Source: Notospermus geniculatus
Lineage: Eukaryota > Nemertea > Pilidiophora > Heteronemertea > Lineidae
Length of the DNA: 64,000 nucleotides
NCBI GenBank assembly: GCA_002633025.1
Contig: NMRB01002166.1
Coordinates: 1 to 64,000, forward strand
Direction: 5' to 3'
Below, piece after piece: positions 12,899-24,202 of the stretch; within the stretch, counting starts at the first letter, position 1; the number at the start of each line of letters is the position of its first letter. The notes below the pieces were generated by a model. That model did not search any database. It was given only the letters and a program-made list of their open reading frames with translations, and was not told the origin of the DNA. The translations under genes were made by a program, and so were the position numbers.

Positions 12899-13429
12899 CA
12901 GGGCGAGCAAAAAAAAACTGTTCCTCCAACTTTCTTGGCCTGCCATACAAAGTTTATGACAGGTACTGAAAGATAAAAATGGTGCCATTCTTTTCCTATG
13001 GATGTTGACTAAGTCGTGTGTAAAAATCATCCCTGTGTGACGACGCATATGGTTACCAGAGCCCATTGTTCCACGGTGACCAGAAATGCAAGTTACACAA
13101 TGTTGAAGCACTGATGTTTGTGGTCAGTGGGCCTTTTTCCCTGATCAATTATGGGAAAGTCACTGATTAAATGTGTTGAACACCTCTGCTTCAATAAAAA
13201 TATCGGTTTTGTCAAGTAATTTCTTTTGTTGGAGAGGCCTACAGTGGGTGATTTCAAAGTTGGTTTTAATACTGGTTTTACAATGCTTTAATGCATTGAA
13301 GAACCGGTGTTAAACCAACTTTGAAATCACCCATTGTGTAACTTGCATTTCTGGTCACCGTGTAATAATGGGCTCTGGTGACCATATGCGTGGTCACATA
13401 TGGATGATTTTTACACAAGACTCACCCTG
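12899..13429. mobile_element. Mariner-type element with long inverted repeats, copy 1
   Basis: Starts ACAGGGCGAGC and ends GACTCACCCTGT, with TA on both sides (12897-12898, 13430-13431). The arms share TTACACAATG, GGTGACCAGAAATGCAAG and GATTTTTACACA phrases in inverse. Most of the outer part of the right arm is deleted. A smaller palindrome at ~13240-13332 is nested inside. No transposase is encoded. Confidence 0.8.
13240..13332. mobile_element. Palindromic MITE nested in the mariner-type element
   Basis: GTGGGTGATTTCAAAGTTGG and its inverse form ~28-bp arms. The sister element at 16990-17712 has no such insert at the matching place. Exact borders are uncertain by a few bases. Confidence 0.65.
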
Positions 13430-13431
13430 TA

Positions 13432-14176
13432 CAGCTAGTTTTATTTACACCCTAATAAAATCAAAATCGTACTGTCAAGTTTAGAAATGTACCACAACAC
13501 CAAACCCACCAGGATTTTTAAACATTTGTTCATTATTTTGTGTGGCACTATTTTGTGGCGATCCAATTACACATATGGCTGTGCTTCGGTTCGGTCGTTC
13601 CGGCAGAAATAGTTTCCATTTTAGAAGCAACCAAATCAATCCACCAATCAGGTTTGTCGCAATTTGATCACATGATTTTGTGAGGTAAACATAACCAAGG
13701 GCTACCTGGAGGCAGCCATCTTAAATGACGTCATTCCTACGCGAACAGAAGTACGTGGGGTGGCGAGAAGCGGTGACGCAATGCCAGCCTTTATTGCCCA
13801 CGGTTAGTAGTTATGCAATGGGAATAGTGTTGCTGGTATAATTGAGTATGGCCGAACTGACCCCTTTACAAACATTACATCATGCCTATTGGATTGATTC
13901 CTTGAATATGGGGTTCACAGCCAAGACCTCCATAAGAAGATCTGTCTAGGCTGTTCATTCGGATCACCTGAGCTGAACACCTCCTTCAGGACAATAGAGT
14001 TGGGAAGAGGAATTCCTGTACAAGAAATGGCGTTAAACGCGAGTTGGTTTGTCACGTGGCTGCCTACTGACGTCACTCGCGTTCATGTTTGTCGTTCGCG
14101 TTCAGGATCTTAACCTCACTACACACTGGAGCTATTTGCTCAGCAAAAAGTCTCTCGAGATCGTTTGATCGTAAAC
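13432..14176. other. Duplicated spacer between receptor units
   Basis: 13432-13715 is nearly identical to 17990-18255. An ORF of about 75-87 codons is open in both copies on the minus strand, but it resembles no family I know. The rest shows no gene. Confidence 0.5.
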
Positions 14177-14429
14177 TAGACTGGTCCCCTGTCGTAGTTC
14201 TCGCTTCACTACTACGACAGCCATTTTGAACGCCAACTCAGCATGTGATTGGTCAGCCAAACGTCATCAACGGTCGCGCCATGAGTCATCATCTATTTTT
14301 AGAGACTCCCGCAACGTTACAAGTCTTTATTGCTCATTTGCATACGTGTGTCAGAAAACAGGCAAACATGGCGGACGCGGCCTGTCGTAGTAGTGGAGGA
14401 ACGGAGCGGTACGGCTGGGGACCAGTCTA
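14177..14429. mobile_element. MITE with TAGACTGGTCCCC ends and perfect 9-bp duplication
   Basis: The termini TAGACTGGTCCCC and GGGGACCAGTCTA are flanked by ATCGTAAAC at 14168-14176 and 14430-14438. Subterminal CTGTCGTAGT stretches are also inverted. A 9-bp duplication fits Mutator-like elements. A 54-bp relative is at 27250-27303. Confidence 0.85.
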
Positions 14430-14855
14430 ATCGTAAACGAGGGGAACAGGGTGTCCGACATTGGCAACCGTTCTGCGCACTGCATCTGCCCGATGATAGA
14501 TTCATGTACACATAGCGAGGCCTATTGGTGTAGCCAAGCCCTGAGTATAGTGTGCATGGAGACATGTCTACCGCCGTCACATTGGGCAGTGGGCATTGCT
14601 CACCTACCGCCATTATTTGTTCACCAATACGTTCACCAATACAAAATTAGGTGGGCCTAGGCCTATTTTGCACACTCTAGGACCAAGGGAAAGTAAAAAA
14701 AACAAACTAAAGAACCACGGAAACTTCTCCAATCGCTTCGTTGGTATCACCGCCCGGTCACTATTCCCCAATGCCCCAAAGACTGATTATTAACTGTTTT
14801 GTTGTGAAGCAGCTCCAAGACATTCATGACATTACATACATGTATTGCAATTCTA

Positions 14856-14947
14856 CAGGGTGGGCCAGAGAAAGTGTCCCTCGAACAATAGCTACGGAAT
14901 CAATAGAAATGCTACTGTTCGAGGGACACTTTCTATGGCCCACCCTG
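14856..14947. mobile_element. 92-bp mariner-type MITE with empty-site proof
   Basis: CAGGGTGGGCCAGAGAAAGT and its inverse give ~34-bp near-perfect arms, with TA at 14854-14855 and 14948-14949. The R1 and R3 3' flanks read straight through (TTCTAGTGA-like), so this copy was gained only in the R2 unit. Confidence 0.9.
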
Positions 14948-15076
14948 TAGTGAATGTGAGGACGGACATCGACTTGGGTTATGATTATCTACTTCGAAAG
15001 CATGTGCAATCGTAAACTTTCGCCACTTTTGGATGATCAAGGATTGATACGGGTTGTCCTGACGTCGGTGACAACC

Positions 15077-16132
15077 TCAAACTTTTCTACCGAACAAGTG
15101 CCTCATTTGTTCCACAAACACTGCCCGAAATTTTGCCCCGCTAAAACAATAGAGAAGGAAATTGATAGCGTGATTCAGATATGTCATGGCGCGGGTTGAA
15201 TAACGAATCAGGTGGGCGAGGGCTGCTCGTTTAAAAGCATCATACCGGAAGTCATTTATAACGGGATCCAGCTCTGGGAAGTAAATATATACAATTGCGC
15301 AATAAAGTTGGTTCGGCAATGCAAGAATGATGAAGAAAATGCTCACAACGACCAACATTTTTGTCACACTTCCGAGATTCGAATCTTTCGAAGCTTGCTC
15401 ATCCAATATGGCTCGTCTTTTCCTTTTGTTGACAAGCAGCGCCGAGATAATGACAATATTGCATACGGCGATACCGATGAAGGGTATACCGGCGTACATT
15501 GCCATACGTACATTGGCCCATTCGTTGAAGAAAAATGCCTCATACTGTGAATTGACTGGGCCAGCAGCACAATAACCCAAATCTAGATTAATTTCGAAGT
15601 ATATAAGACAGTGAGAATTCAAAGAAAAGAGGATTGTGAATACACCAGTAAGTATGAAACATACGCACCTTTTAGAGAAGAGAAATCGGGCCTTTAAAGG
15701 AAACAATACGCATATCAACCTCTCCAATGTGAGCAACAAGATGCACCATGACGAGAACATCGCTGTAAACTCCGTCAGAAAGCCATGTGTCTTACACAGG
15801 AAATCTGATTGCATTCGAATTTGGATTCCGTAGGCATTAGTAAGAACGAAGTCAAGACCGCCAACGTAGAGGACGGCTAGATCAGTAACAGAAAGAGTTA
15901 TCAGGAGGATACGGGTGGAGATGCTACCCATTTTTCCACTAGATACCACAAACATCGTCATGATATTAAAAATTGTACCAAATGCAATTATTACAGGGCC
16001 AATGTAGGCCACAATAAACCATGCGACATTGGCTTCCCAGATGTCATATTCTAGTTCTAGCAATCGTAAAAGAGAATAGTAAATATATTCGGAAGTCGTT
16101 TTAGACGATACGGGATTGGCCATAGTCGTCAA
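15077..16132 (-). CDS. Class A GPCR, receptor R2
   Basis: Single exon, 351 residues, very similar to R1 along its whole length including the start MTTMANPVSSKTT, the ERL motif, the disulfide cysteines and the NFLLY motif in TM7. It carries two extra residues (LE) before the first membrane segment. Differences cluster in TM6 and the extracellular end of TM7 (for example LYCAIVYIYFPELD), where ligands of such receptors often bind, so ligand preference may differ. It is likely a plasma-membrane G-protein-coupled receptor. No stop or frameshift is present. Confidence 0.9.
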   Translation of the reverse strand: MTTMANPVSSKTTSEYIYYSLLRLLELEYDIWEANVAWFIVAYIGPVIIAFGTIFNIMTMFVVSSGKMGSISTRILLITLSVTDLAVLYVGGLDFVLTNAYGIQIRMQSDFLCKTHGFLTEFTAMFSSWCILLLTLERLICVLFPLKARFLFSKRCVCFILTGVFTILFSLNSHCLIYFEINLDLGYCAAGPVNSQYEAFFFNEWANVRMAMYAGIPFIGIAVCNIVIISALLVNKRKRRAILDEQASKDSNLGSVTKMLVVVSIFFIILALPNQLYCAIVYIYFPELDPVINDFRYDAFKRAALAHLIRYSTRAMTYLNHAINFLLYCFSGAKFRAVFVEQMRHLFGRKV

Positions 16133-16640
16133 ACTACACGTATGAAGGAGTTAAAAAGCACCACATATGGTACCACATAAACCACAGTCAAAACTGCCGC
16201 TTCGAATATGATCACAGACAGATACCTGTATTCTGTTGGATCCTTAGGTATTTGTTTGTCGCAGGAGAATGATTCCCTGTCTTGGCAACGTTCCACTTGC
16301 AAAGACACTTGCTGGTGTCCCTTTTTGAAGGTAATGCGCCAGCGGCTATCTCACTTTTTCCCAGTTGAAGATTTATACACATTCTTGGATCATATTTACC
16401 AGCTGATGCGAGTAAATGTGGCAACAGCAGAATGAGCCAAGAACTATGGTGAAACAATGTATGAACTATTTTTGTATTTGATTCATCGCTCAGTAGAAGG
16501 GTATTTTTAGTAAATATCGATGATATTTTTGATAACGCAGCGTATAAGTATTGCCTCGATACGTATTTTACATGTCCGACTTGAGAAGGAAAAGCGACAT
16601 TATAGTAATGCTGAAGGGGTTATTGCAAACTCGCTAGCCC
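16133..16640 (-). promoter_or_regulatory. Conserved upstream block of receptor R2
   Basis: Homologous to 12294-12780. It differs by small indels, for example an extra CACCACATATGG-type insertion near 16160. Presumed promoter and leader. Confidence 0.4.
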
Positions 16641-16648
16641 AGCTGTAC

Positions 16649-16887
16649 CACGCTGGTGATTCAAACCTAAAAATCTTTTTTTCGTACGCGATTTTACTCA
16701 TGCATAACTAATCGTGTTGACTATTTTTGCAGTTGTTTAGACAAATAGAAGGGGTGACAGCTTATTTTGTAATCACCCGTCACCCCTTCCATTTACCAGA
16801 TGAACTGCGAATACGACAAGCACCATTAGTAGCATCAACGACTACGCGTACGAATAAAATAATTTTGTGTTTGAATCACCAGCGTGG
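16649..16887. mobile_element. MITE with CACGCTGGTGATTC ends and GTAC duplication
   Basis: CACGCTGGTGATTCAAAC and its inverse border the insert. GTAC lies on both sides (16645-16648, 16888-16891). The R1 unit reads AGCGGTACGGCG here without the insert, which confirms a precise insertion. A second palindrome around GGGTGACAGCTTATTT lies inside. Confidence 0.8.
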
Positions 16888-16989
16888 GTACGGCGTTCCG
16901 TGTTTTCGGTTTGCTCCACTTGTACCACTGGCTTCATACGCCCTTATCGTTCTGTTCGGAATGAGCAGAGTGAATAAAAAACTGATCTA

Positions 16990-17712
16990 CAGGGTGAGTC
17001 AAAAAACTTTTCCTCCAACTTTCTTGGCCTGCCATACAAAGTTTATGACAGGTACTGAAAGATAAATGGTGCCATCCTTTTCCTATGGATGTTTACTAAG
17101 TCGTGTGTAAAAATCATCCCTGTGTGACGACGCATATGGTTACCAGAGCCCATTGTTCCACGGTGACCAGAAATGCAAGTTACACAATGTTGAAGCACTG
17201 ATGTTTGTGGTCAGTGGGCCTTTTTCCCTGATCAATTATGGGAAAGTCACTGACTAAATGTGATGAACACCTCTGCTTCAATCAAAATATCAGTTTTAAG
17301 TAATTTCTTTCTTGTTAGTCATTTGACTTGTGCAAACATGGACTACAGGTGTGAAGGGAAAGAATGTCCTAGGAAAAATTGTCAGGGGAACAAAAGATCC
17401 TATTGTTACATTCTAACTCTGACAATTAGTTTCTATACCCATGCCGCGTAATTCGTCATTCAACAATAGAAGTTGGCACTTTTAACAGGGGGATACTATT
17501 TACTGCTACACCGGCAGTCGGAGAGCCTTACATTGTGTATCTTGCATTTCTACTCACCGTGGAATAATGGGCTCAGGTGACCGTATGATTTTTACACAAG
17601 ATTCAGTAAATGTCCATAGAAAAAGGATACACCATTTATGTTTCAGTACCTATCATAGACTTTGTATGGCAGGCCAAAAAAGTTGGAGGAAATTTTTTTT
17701 TGACTCGCCCTG
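16990..17712. mobile_element. Mariner-type element with long inverted repeats, copy 2
   Basis: CAGGGTGAGTCAAAAAA on the left and its near-inverse TTTTTTTTGACTCGCCCTG on the right are flanked by TA. Arms extend over 150 bp and include CCTGCCATACAAAGT and its inverse. Same family as 12899-13429, with a fuller right arm. It is non-coding. Confidence 0.85.
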
Positions 17713-17714
17713 TA

Positions 17715-18312
17715 TAGTCTGACTCAGGCTAGAGGTGACATCAAAGGAATGTTTGATATGGGAAATAGACCATTCACTGACCACAAGTAAAATCCAAGGA
17801 AAACCACATGCTCACTTTGATAGGGCATTATACAATGGCTATTAGAACACTCTATATTCAATGGCTATTAGAGACCCTGTCCATTTGGATTATTTGGGTC
17901 TATTAAGAAACCACAGTTCATGTCACATTTCCCAGAACTCGCATCACTAAAATTCCTTTGATGTCACCTCTAGCCTGAGTCGGACTATACAGCTAGTTTT
18001 ATTTACACCCTAATAAAATCATAATCGTACTGTCAAGTTTAGAAATGTACCAAAACACCAAAACCACCAGAATTTTTTAACATCTGTTCATTATTTTGTG
18101 TGGCACTATTTTGTGGCGATCCAATTACACATATGGCTGTGCGTCGGTTCGGTCGTTCCGGCAGAAATAGTTTCCATTTTAGAAGCAACCAAATCGATGC
18201 ACCAATCAGGTTTGTCGCAATTTGATCACATGATTTTGTGAGGAAAACATAACCAAGGGCTACCTTGGTTACCAAACTAAAGAACCACGGAAACTTCTCC
18301 AATCGCTTCGTT
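17715..18312. other. Spacer, partly duplicated from the R1-R2 interval
   Basis: 17710-17970 holds an imperfect inverted repeat (GACTCAGGCTAGAGGTGACA and its inverse at 17955). 17990-18255 matches 13432-13715. No gene is supported. Confidence 0.5.
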
Positions 18313-19803
18313 CCCTACTAAAGAAATCTCTGTAGGGTGTGACAGGGTGTTCTTGGGTGCTCTAGGGTATTCTTGGGTGTTCTTGGGTAGACTGTTTCAA
18401 AATACCCATTGAGCAAATGGTGTTCTAGGGTATCTTTATGGTGTTCTAGGGTATCTCTGGAGTACCCGGACAACCCTACAGGTACCATCCTGAGAATATC
18501 AGGCGTTCTTAGTGCTCGCTCCCTTCGTCACCGCAGACAAACCCCTGAGGAAATCCGCCTGATTTGCTGGGGTACTTGGCGCACGAGAAAATGCGCCCAA
18601 TCAGCGAACGCCATTCTGAGTCACCTTAAGATTACAAAGCATTACACGTAGATTGTCTCGTAGTGTCAAGCACAACACAGTGCTGAAGTACCTCAGCTTC
18701 CCCACCTCACCCTAACTAGTCTCGTGCCACCAGACTCTGCAATTTTCAATTTTAGAGTCTGGTCCGGATGGTACCTTTTGCTTGTAAAATCCATCATGGC
18801 GGACAATCTACCGCCGATGACGTAGAACACAATGCACAATCAAAGCAAAAAGTATGCAGCGTGCGAGTAAAACTACAGTATTTTGTACCCCTCGCTGTTC
18901 GGCCTACTGCACTTTTTATAGCATAATTCCCTCCCCAGGCGAAAGAATATAAATAAACTTGCCTGAAATTCCAATGAAAGACACTATAAATTGACTTGAC
19001 AACACAAATTTAGGCGATTCACCTCACTAATTTTCACGCTTCAAGTGCTCTGGGCGCCGCCATATTCCCCCTGTTGCCTACGTCACCAAATTTTGAAACT
19101 AGCCAATCAGCGAAGCTGACCTCATTTCAAATCATCGAAATGAGGTCACTAGGTCGCTACAATGAGAATTGCCTTCCGTGCCAGACCCTCGGTCTGACGA
19201 CCTCGGAGTATGACCGAGGGGCTGGTTGCGCGAGACTACACCCTAACTAGAGATCAGTTACACGTATACATGTATAACGGCCCTTGTAATATTCACAGCC
19301 AAGCAGCTGACATTGGTTACGCTGACCCAGGCCGACAATTAACCTATTTACACCGCTGGATTCAATCTAAGTTGAGTTCAGCCTACCCTACATTCATCGC
19401 ACAGAATGTATATCATTCTCAGGCCACACGTCGCCAAACAGATACGCCGAGGGAGTAATTTCATGCTGACCTGGGTCAGCTTTGTTCAAACCTGCGTAGT
19501 TCATGTGTATCAATCACCAACCAACTTGGGATGAGATGGTGGGGATGAACATTTGCTGGAATGGCTTTGATACTCCACGGATTCCGGCGAATGTCGACAG
19601 GGGTTTGTGTGAGCGAATGAAGAGGAGCGAGGTAAAAACCCCTGCTGTGGGAGGATGACAGGTACCCTAGAACACCCTAAAGATGCCCTAGAACACCCTT
19701 CACTCAATGGGTACTTTGAAACAGTCTACCCAAGAACACCCAAGAATACCCTAGAGCACCCAAGAACACCCTGTCACACCCTACAGAGATTTTTTTAGTA
19801 GGG
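18313..19803. mobile_element. 1.5-kb long-inverted-repeat element, empty site known
   Basis: Arms of about 140 bp start CCCTACTAAA and end TTTAGTAGGG. They consist of GGGTGTTCTTGGGT-like direct repeats. The R1-R2 interval at ~14745 reads CTTCGTTGGTATC without it, so it inserted here after duplication with only about 2 bp (TT) duplicated. ORFs inside show no transposase motif. Confidence 0.8.
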
Positions 19804-20668
19804 TTGGTATCCCCGTCACTATTCCCAAGTGGCTAATAATCAGGCTAATTAGCAGCACCACCATCTCTATTATGCTGTCATTTTGTGCCACCCTCAACCA
19901 CGTCAAACGTCTTTACCCTATATGGGTAGTGTTTTATTCAGCAAATGTTTTTACCGGAGGGTGGGGAGAGAGAGTACCCTCTCACGAACAGGGGGCCAGA
20001 GGCCTGCCTTCTCTGGACCCGGAAGGACGATGCTAGAGGGAGGGCAAAGTGGCGGAGTAGGATACGGATCAACGCTCCACCTGTGAAACAAAACAAAACT
20101 AAATATGTAGGTTATACACACTCTGTAGGAGGTGGACAGGATGGCATGTTTTGGAGGAGAAACCGCGATCCTTCGCGGATATGTAGTCATGTATACCACC
20201 TGATGAGATAATCAAACATTGCTGATTTTGATAGCAGTTACTTACGACAGTTGAGTGTATTTCATTGCTGCACACCCCGGCCTGAGCTAATGAGACAATC
20301 CGTGACGTCACTGGGGATTCCCCGTGTGGGAAATCCCAAGTCCGCTGTCATGTGAAAAGTCGCAAAAAAATCTTTGGAAATAGTGGAATAAAAAATGTGG
20401 AACATGTCTATCGAGGTTAAAAAAAATGGGAAAACCGTTTGCAGACATTTCTAGGCTCAGGAAAGTTCGGAGGACGGAGCCTTACGCGAACAAACATTGA
20501 CCTAGTTACATTCGGTGAATTATAGTAGGATGTATTACAATTCTAGTGATGTACGGACGGACGTCGACTTGGGTTATGATTATCTACTTCGAATGCATGT
20601 GCAATCGTAAAGGACTGATACGGGCTGTCGTGACGTTGGTGACAACCTCAACCTTTTCTACCGAACAA
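19804..20668. other. Spacer before R3, no gene
   Basis: From about 20535 the sequence matches the 3' flanks of R1 and R2. ORFs near 19883-20311 overlap on both strands without recognisable domains. Confidence 0.45.
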
Positions 20669-21994
20669 CTACCTCATTTGTTTCAAAAACACTGCCCGAA
20701 ATTTTGCCCCGCTAAAACAATAGAGAAGGAAATTGATAGCGTGATTCAGATATGTCATGGTGCGGGTTGAATACCGAAGTAGGTGGTCGAGGGCTACACG
20801 TTTAAAAGTATCATATCGGAAGTCATTTATAACGGGATCCAGCTCTGGGAAAAAAATAGGTACCATTGCGAAATAAAGTTGGTTCGGCAATGCAAGAATG
20901 ATGAAGAAAATGCTAACGACGACCAACATTGTTGTCACACTTCCGAGATTCGAATCTTTCGAAACTTGCTCATCCAACATGGCTCGCCTTTTCGTTTTGT
21001 TGACAAGCAGCGCCGAAATAATGACAATATTGTACACGGCGATTCCGATGAAGGGTATACCGGCGTACATTGCCATACTTATATTTGCCCATTCGTTGAA
21101 GTAAAATGCCTCATACTGTGAATTGACTGGGCCAGCAGCACAATAACCCAAATCTAGATTAATTTCGAAGTACCGGTATATAAGGCAGTGAGAATTCAAA
21201 GAAAAGAGGATTGTGAATACACCAGTAAGTATGAAATATACGCGCCTCTTAGAGAAGAGAAATCGGGCCTTTAAAGGACCACTGTATTGCATCTTTCTGT
21301 CGACAGCCGGCGCCACCGGCACCATGCTCCAATACTGTAGTTAAGCATTTCGCCCCAGTGTTGGAGAATGTATGATTACAGTCTCGGTCACCCAGCCGCT
21401 GGGGATCGAACAAGTTTGTGTAGCAGTACTGCGGAACGAAACGGCTGGCTGCGCCAGACTGGTTGCATGCGGTAGTTTTACCAAGTCGTTAATAGAGGTC
21501 TCCCCCTTAACGCGGGTAGGTGTAACGCAGGATTGGGAAGCAATACTGTGGTCCTTTAAAGGAAACAACACGCATATCAACCTCTCCAATGTGAGCATTA
21601 AGATGCACCATGACGAGAACATCGCTGTGAACTCCGTCAGAAAGCCATGAGTCTTACACAGGAAATTCGATTGCATTCGTATTTGGATTCCGTAGGCATG
21701 ATTGAGAACGAAGTCAAGACAGCCAACGTAGAGGACGGCCAGATCAGTAACAGAAAGAGTCATCAGGAGGATACGGGTGGAGATGCTACCCATTTTTCCA
21801 CTGGATACGACCAATATCGTCATGAAATTAAAAATTGTACCAAATGCAATTATTACAGGGCCAATGTACGCCACAATAAACCATGCGACATTGGCTTCCC
21901 AGATGTCATATTCTAGTTCCAGCAATCGTAAAAGAGAATAGTAAATATAGTCTGCAGTCGTTTTAGACGATACGGGATTGGCCATAGTTGTCAA
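20669..21994 (-). pseudogene. Class A GPCR, receptor R3, split by a MITE
   Basis: The reading frame starts at 21994 with the conserved MTTMANPVSSKTT. It encodes TM1-TM3, ERL and FPLK, then enters a MITE (21275-21555) and stops at 21341. On the far side the frame resumes with ARFLFSKRR and runs through TM4-TM7. It ends at a stop seven residues earlier than R1 and R2. Apart from the insert I see no other disabling change, so the disruption looks recent. As sequenced, only a truncated three-helix product could be made unless the insert is spliced out. Confidence 0.9.
21275..21555. mobile_element. MITE inserted in the R3 coding region
   Basis: The termini AGGACCACTGTATTGC and GCAATACTGTGGTCCT are inverted with one mismatch and bordered by TTAA on each side (21271-21274, 21556-21559). 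R1 and R2 read CCTTTAAAGGAAAC here. Two readings fit: a TTAA target with 16-bp ends (piggyBac or Kolobok type), or a 10-bp duplication of the palindrome CCTTTAAAGG with 13-bp ends. It is non-coding. Confidence 0.88.
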
Positions 21995-22474
21995 ACTACA
22001 CGTATGAAGGAGTTAGAAAGCAATGGTACCACATAAACCACAGTCAAAACTGCCGCTTCGAATATGATCACAGACAGATACCTGTACTCTGTTGGATCCC
22101 TTAGGTATTTGTTTGTCGAACCTCAATCGCAGGAGAATGATTCCATGGCTTGGCAACGTTCCAGTTGAAAGATACTTGCTGGTGTCCGTTTTTGAAGCTA
22201 ATGCGCCAGCGGCTATCTCACTTTTCCCAGTTTAAGATTTATACACATTCTTGGACCAAATATACCAGATGCAAATGCATGTGGCAACAGCGGAATGAGC
22301 CGAGAACAATGGTGAAACAAGTATGTACTATATCTGTCTTTGATTCATCGCCGAGTAGGAGGGGTATTTTTAGTAAATATCGATGATGTTTTTGAGAAGG
22401 CAGTGCTGTGCATAAGTATTGCCTGGATATTTTACATGCCCGACTTAAAACGGCAAAGTGACATCATAGTAATG
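21995..22474 (-). promoter_or_regulatory. Conserved upstream block of receptor R3
   Basis: Homologous to the R1 and R2 upstream blocks, ending at the left border of the MITE at 22475. Presumed promoter and leader of the split gene. Confidence 0.4.
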
Positions 22475-22987
22475 CTGAATGGGGTTACTGCCGACCTGGG
22501 TAGACATAAAATGTACCCAGGTTCGATCGTCAAGTGAAATTGTACCCTGGGTCCACGTTCTTGTTACAAACTGTACCCAGGTTCTGATTTAGAGACCAGC
22601 GACGAGCTTGTTCTCAGGATCTCGTGGGATACGTGAATTAGCTTTATAGGTTGGTTCACGACCCTCCGCCAGGTGGTACTGTTGCTATGACACATGATCA
22701 GACACACCCATCATGGCCATGCACACATACATGGGAATGGCACGTTTTCTTGTCCAGTTGGCGAGTTGATTAACTTTCTCTGTAAACATCCGACGTTGAA
22801 AACTGTCCAGCTAGTCAAAAACAAAATTCTTTCAACTTCTCTTCCTTCACTTTTTGCGCGGCCATCTTGCATGCACAATATCAAGTGACTTCACTGAGAA
22901 CAACCTCGCCCCGCGCCCGCAATTTCACTTGACGACATCGAACCTGGGTACAATTTATGTGAACCCAGGACGACAATAACCCTTCAG
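22475..22987. mobile_element. Long-inverted-repeat MITE (CTGAAGGGGTTATTGTCGT family), copy 2
   Basis: Counterpart of 9246-9808, with the same arms and the same right-hand flank (GGTAATCCTGCCCTG). Flanks ATAGTAATG and ATGGTAATC look like a decayed 9-bp duplication. Confidence 0.75.
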
Positions 22988-23086
22988 ACATGGTAATCCT
23001 GCCCTGCCATATCATTCGTGCAGTCCCCCATCTTTCAGTAGTAATCAACTCCTGATCCATTGTGTACATCAAGGCTTCACCGTTCT

Positions 23087-24202
23087 CTATGGCTGCCGCG
23101 AACTGGTCTGACGTTTGAGACACCATGACCATTTTCCTCTCATTAATTCCTTCATTCCTTTTACAAATACAGCTCGAAATTTTGCCCCGCTGATACAATA
23201 AAGTAAGAAATTGATTGCGTGGTTCGAATATGTCATGGCCCGAGAGGAAAATCGAAGGAGGAAACTAAAAGCAATTCGTTTCGCAGATTCATATCTAAAT
23301 ACGACGTCAACGGGCATCAATGCTTCTGGGAAATAAATGGGTTCGATTGCGGCATAAATTTGGTTCGGCATTGCAAGAAGGATGAAGACGATGCTTACGA
23401 CGATCAACATTGTGGTTACACTTCCGAGATTTGAATCTTTCCGGGCTTGCTCATCCAACATGGCCCGCCTTTTCTTTTTGTTAAAAAGCAGCGCTGAGAC
23501 AATGACTACATTGCATATTGCGATTCCGATGAAGGGTATACCGGCGTACATTGCAATGCGTATAATAGACCATTCGTTGTAAATAAATTCATAATAGGGT
23601 GTGTCGCCTGGGCCAGCATCACAATAACCGATATTATGGTTGATTTCGAAGTACACTAAGCAGTGAATATTTAATGTAAAGAGAGAAATGAAAACACCCG
23701 CTAGTATGATATATACATTCTTCTTTGAGAGGACAAATCGGGCCTTTAAAGGAAACAATACACATATCAACCTTTCCAATGAGAGCATGAAGACGCACCA
23801 TGACGAGAACATTAATGTGAACTCCATCAGAAAAATAAGAATCTTGCACATCGAATTTGATAGCATCCGTATTTGGATTTCATACGCACGATGAAGTACT
23901 AATTCAAGGCAGCCGACGTAGAGAACGGCCAGATCAGTCAGAGAGAGGGCCATCAGGAGGATACGGGTGGAGATGCTACCCATATCTCTACTGGATACCA
24001 CAAACATCGTCATGAGATTAAAAAGCGTACCAAATGCAATTATCGAAGGGCAAATATATGCCACAGCAAAAAATGCGACCCGGGCTTCCCAGATGTCAAG
24101 TTCCAGCAATAATGCCAAAGAATATTGAACACTTGTGTCCGTTTTCACCGATACAGGCCTCGTCATGCCGGACCGTGAATGCAGCGGATTTAGTGTTGTC
24201 AT
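23087..24202 (-). CDS. Class A GPCR, receptor R4 (second subtype)
   Basis: Single-exon 371-residue receptor. It is clearly related to R1-R3 but more divergent, with a longer N-terminus (MTTLNPLHSRSGM) and a longer basic tail ending KRQTSSRQP. It keeps the TM3 and loop cysteines, ERLICVLFPLKARF after TM3, ICNVVIVSALLFNKKKRR at the end of TM5, and NHAINFLLYC in TM7. The frame is intact. Two decayed fragments of this subtype flank the array (9905-10480 and 25225-25530). It probably detects a peptide at the cell surface; the ligand is not inferable. Confidence 0.9.
   Translation of the reverse strand: MTTLNPLHSRSGMTRPVSVKTDTSVQYSLALLLELDIWEARVAFFAVAYICPSIIAFGTLFNLMTMFVVSSRDMGSISTRILLMALSLTDLAVLYVGCLELVLHRAYEIQIRMLSNSMCKILIFLMEFTLMFSSWCVFMLSLERLICVLFPLKARFVLSKKNVYIILAGVFISLFTLNIHCLVYFEINHNIGYCDAGPGDTPYYEFIYNEWSIIRIAMYAGIPFIGIAICNVVIVSALLFNKKKRRAMLDEQARKDSNLGSVTTMLIVVSIVFILLAMPNQIYAAIEPIYFPEALMPVDVVFRYESAKRIAFSFLLRFSSRAMTYSNHAINFLLYCISGAKFRAVFVKGMKELMRGKWSWCLKRQTSSRQP

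Noticed and set aside
18039-18302. 87-codon minus-strand ORF, also mostly open in the sister copy at 13480-13720
   Set aside because: It lies in duplicated spacer beside MITEs, resembles no protein, and similarity is fully explained by recent DNA duplication.
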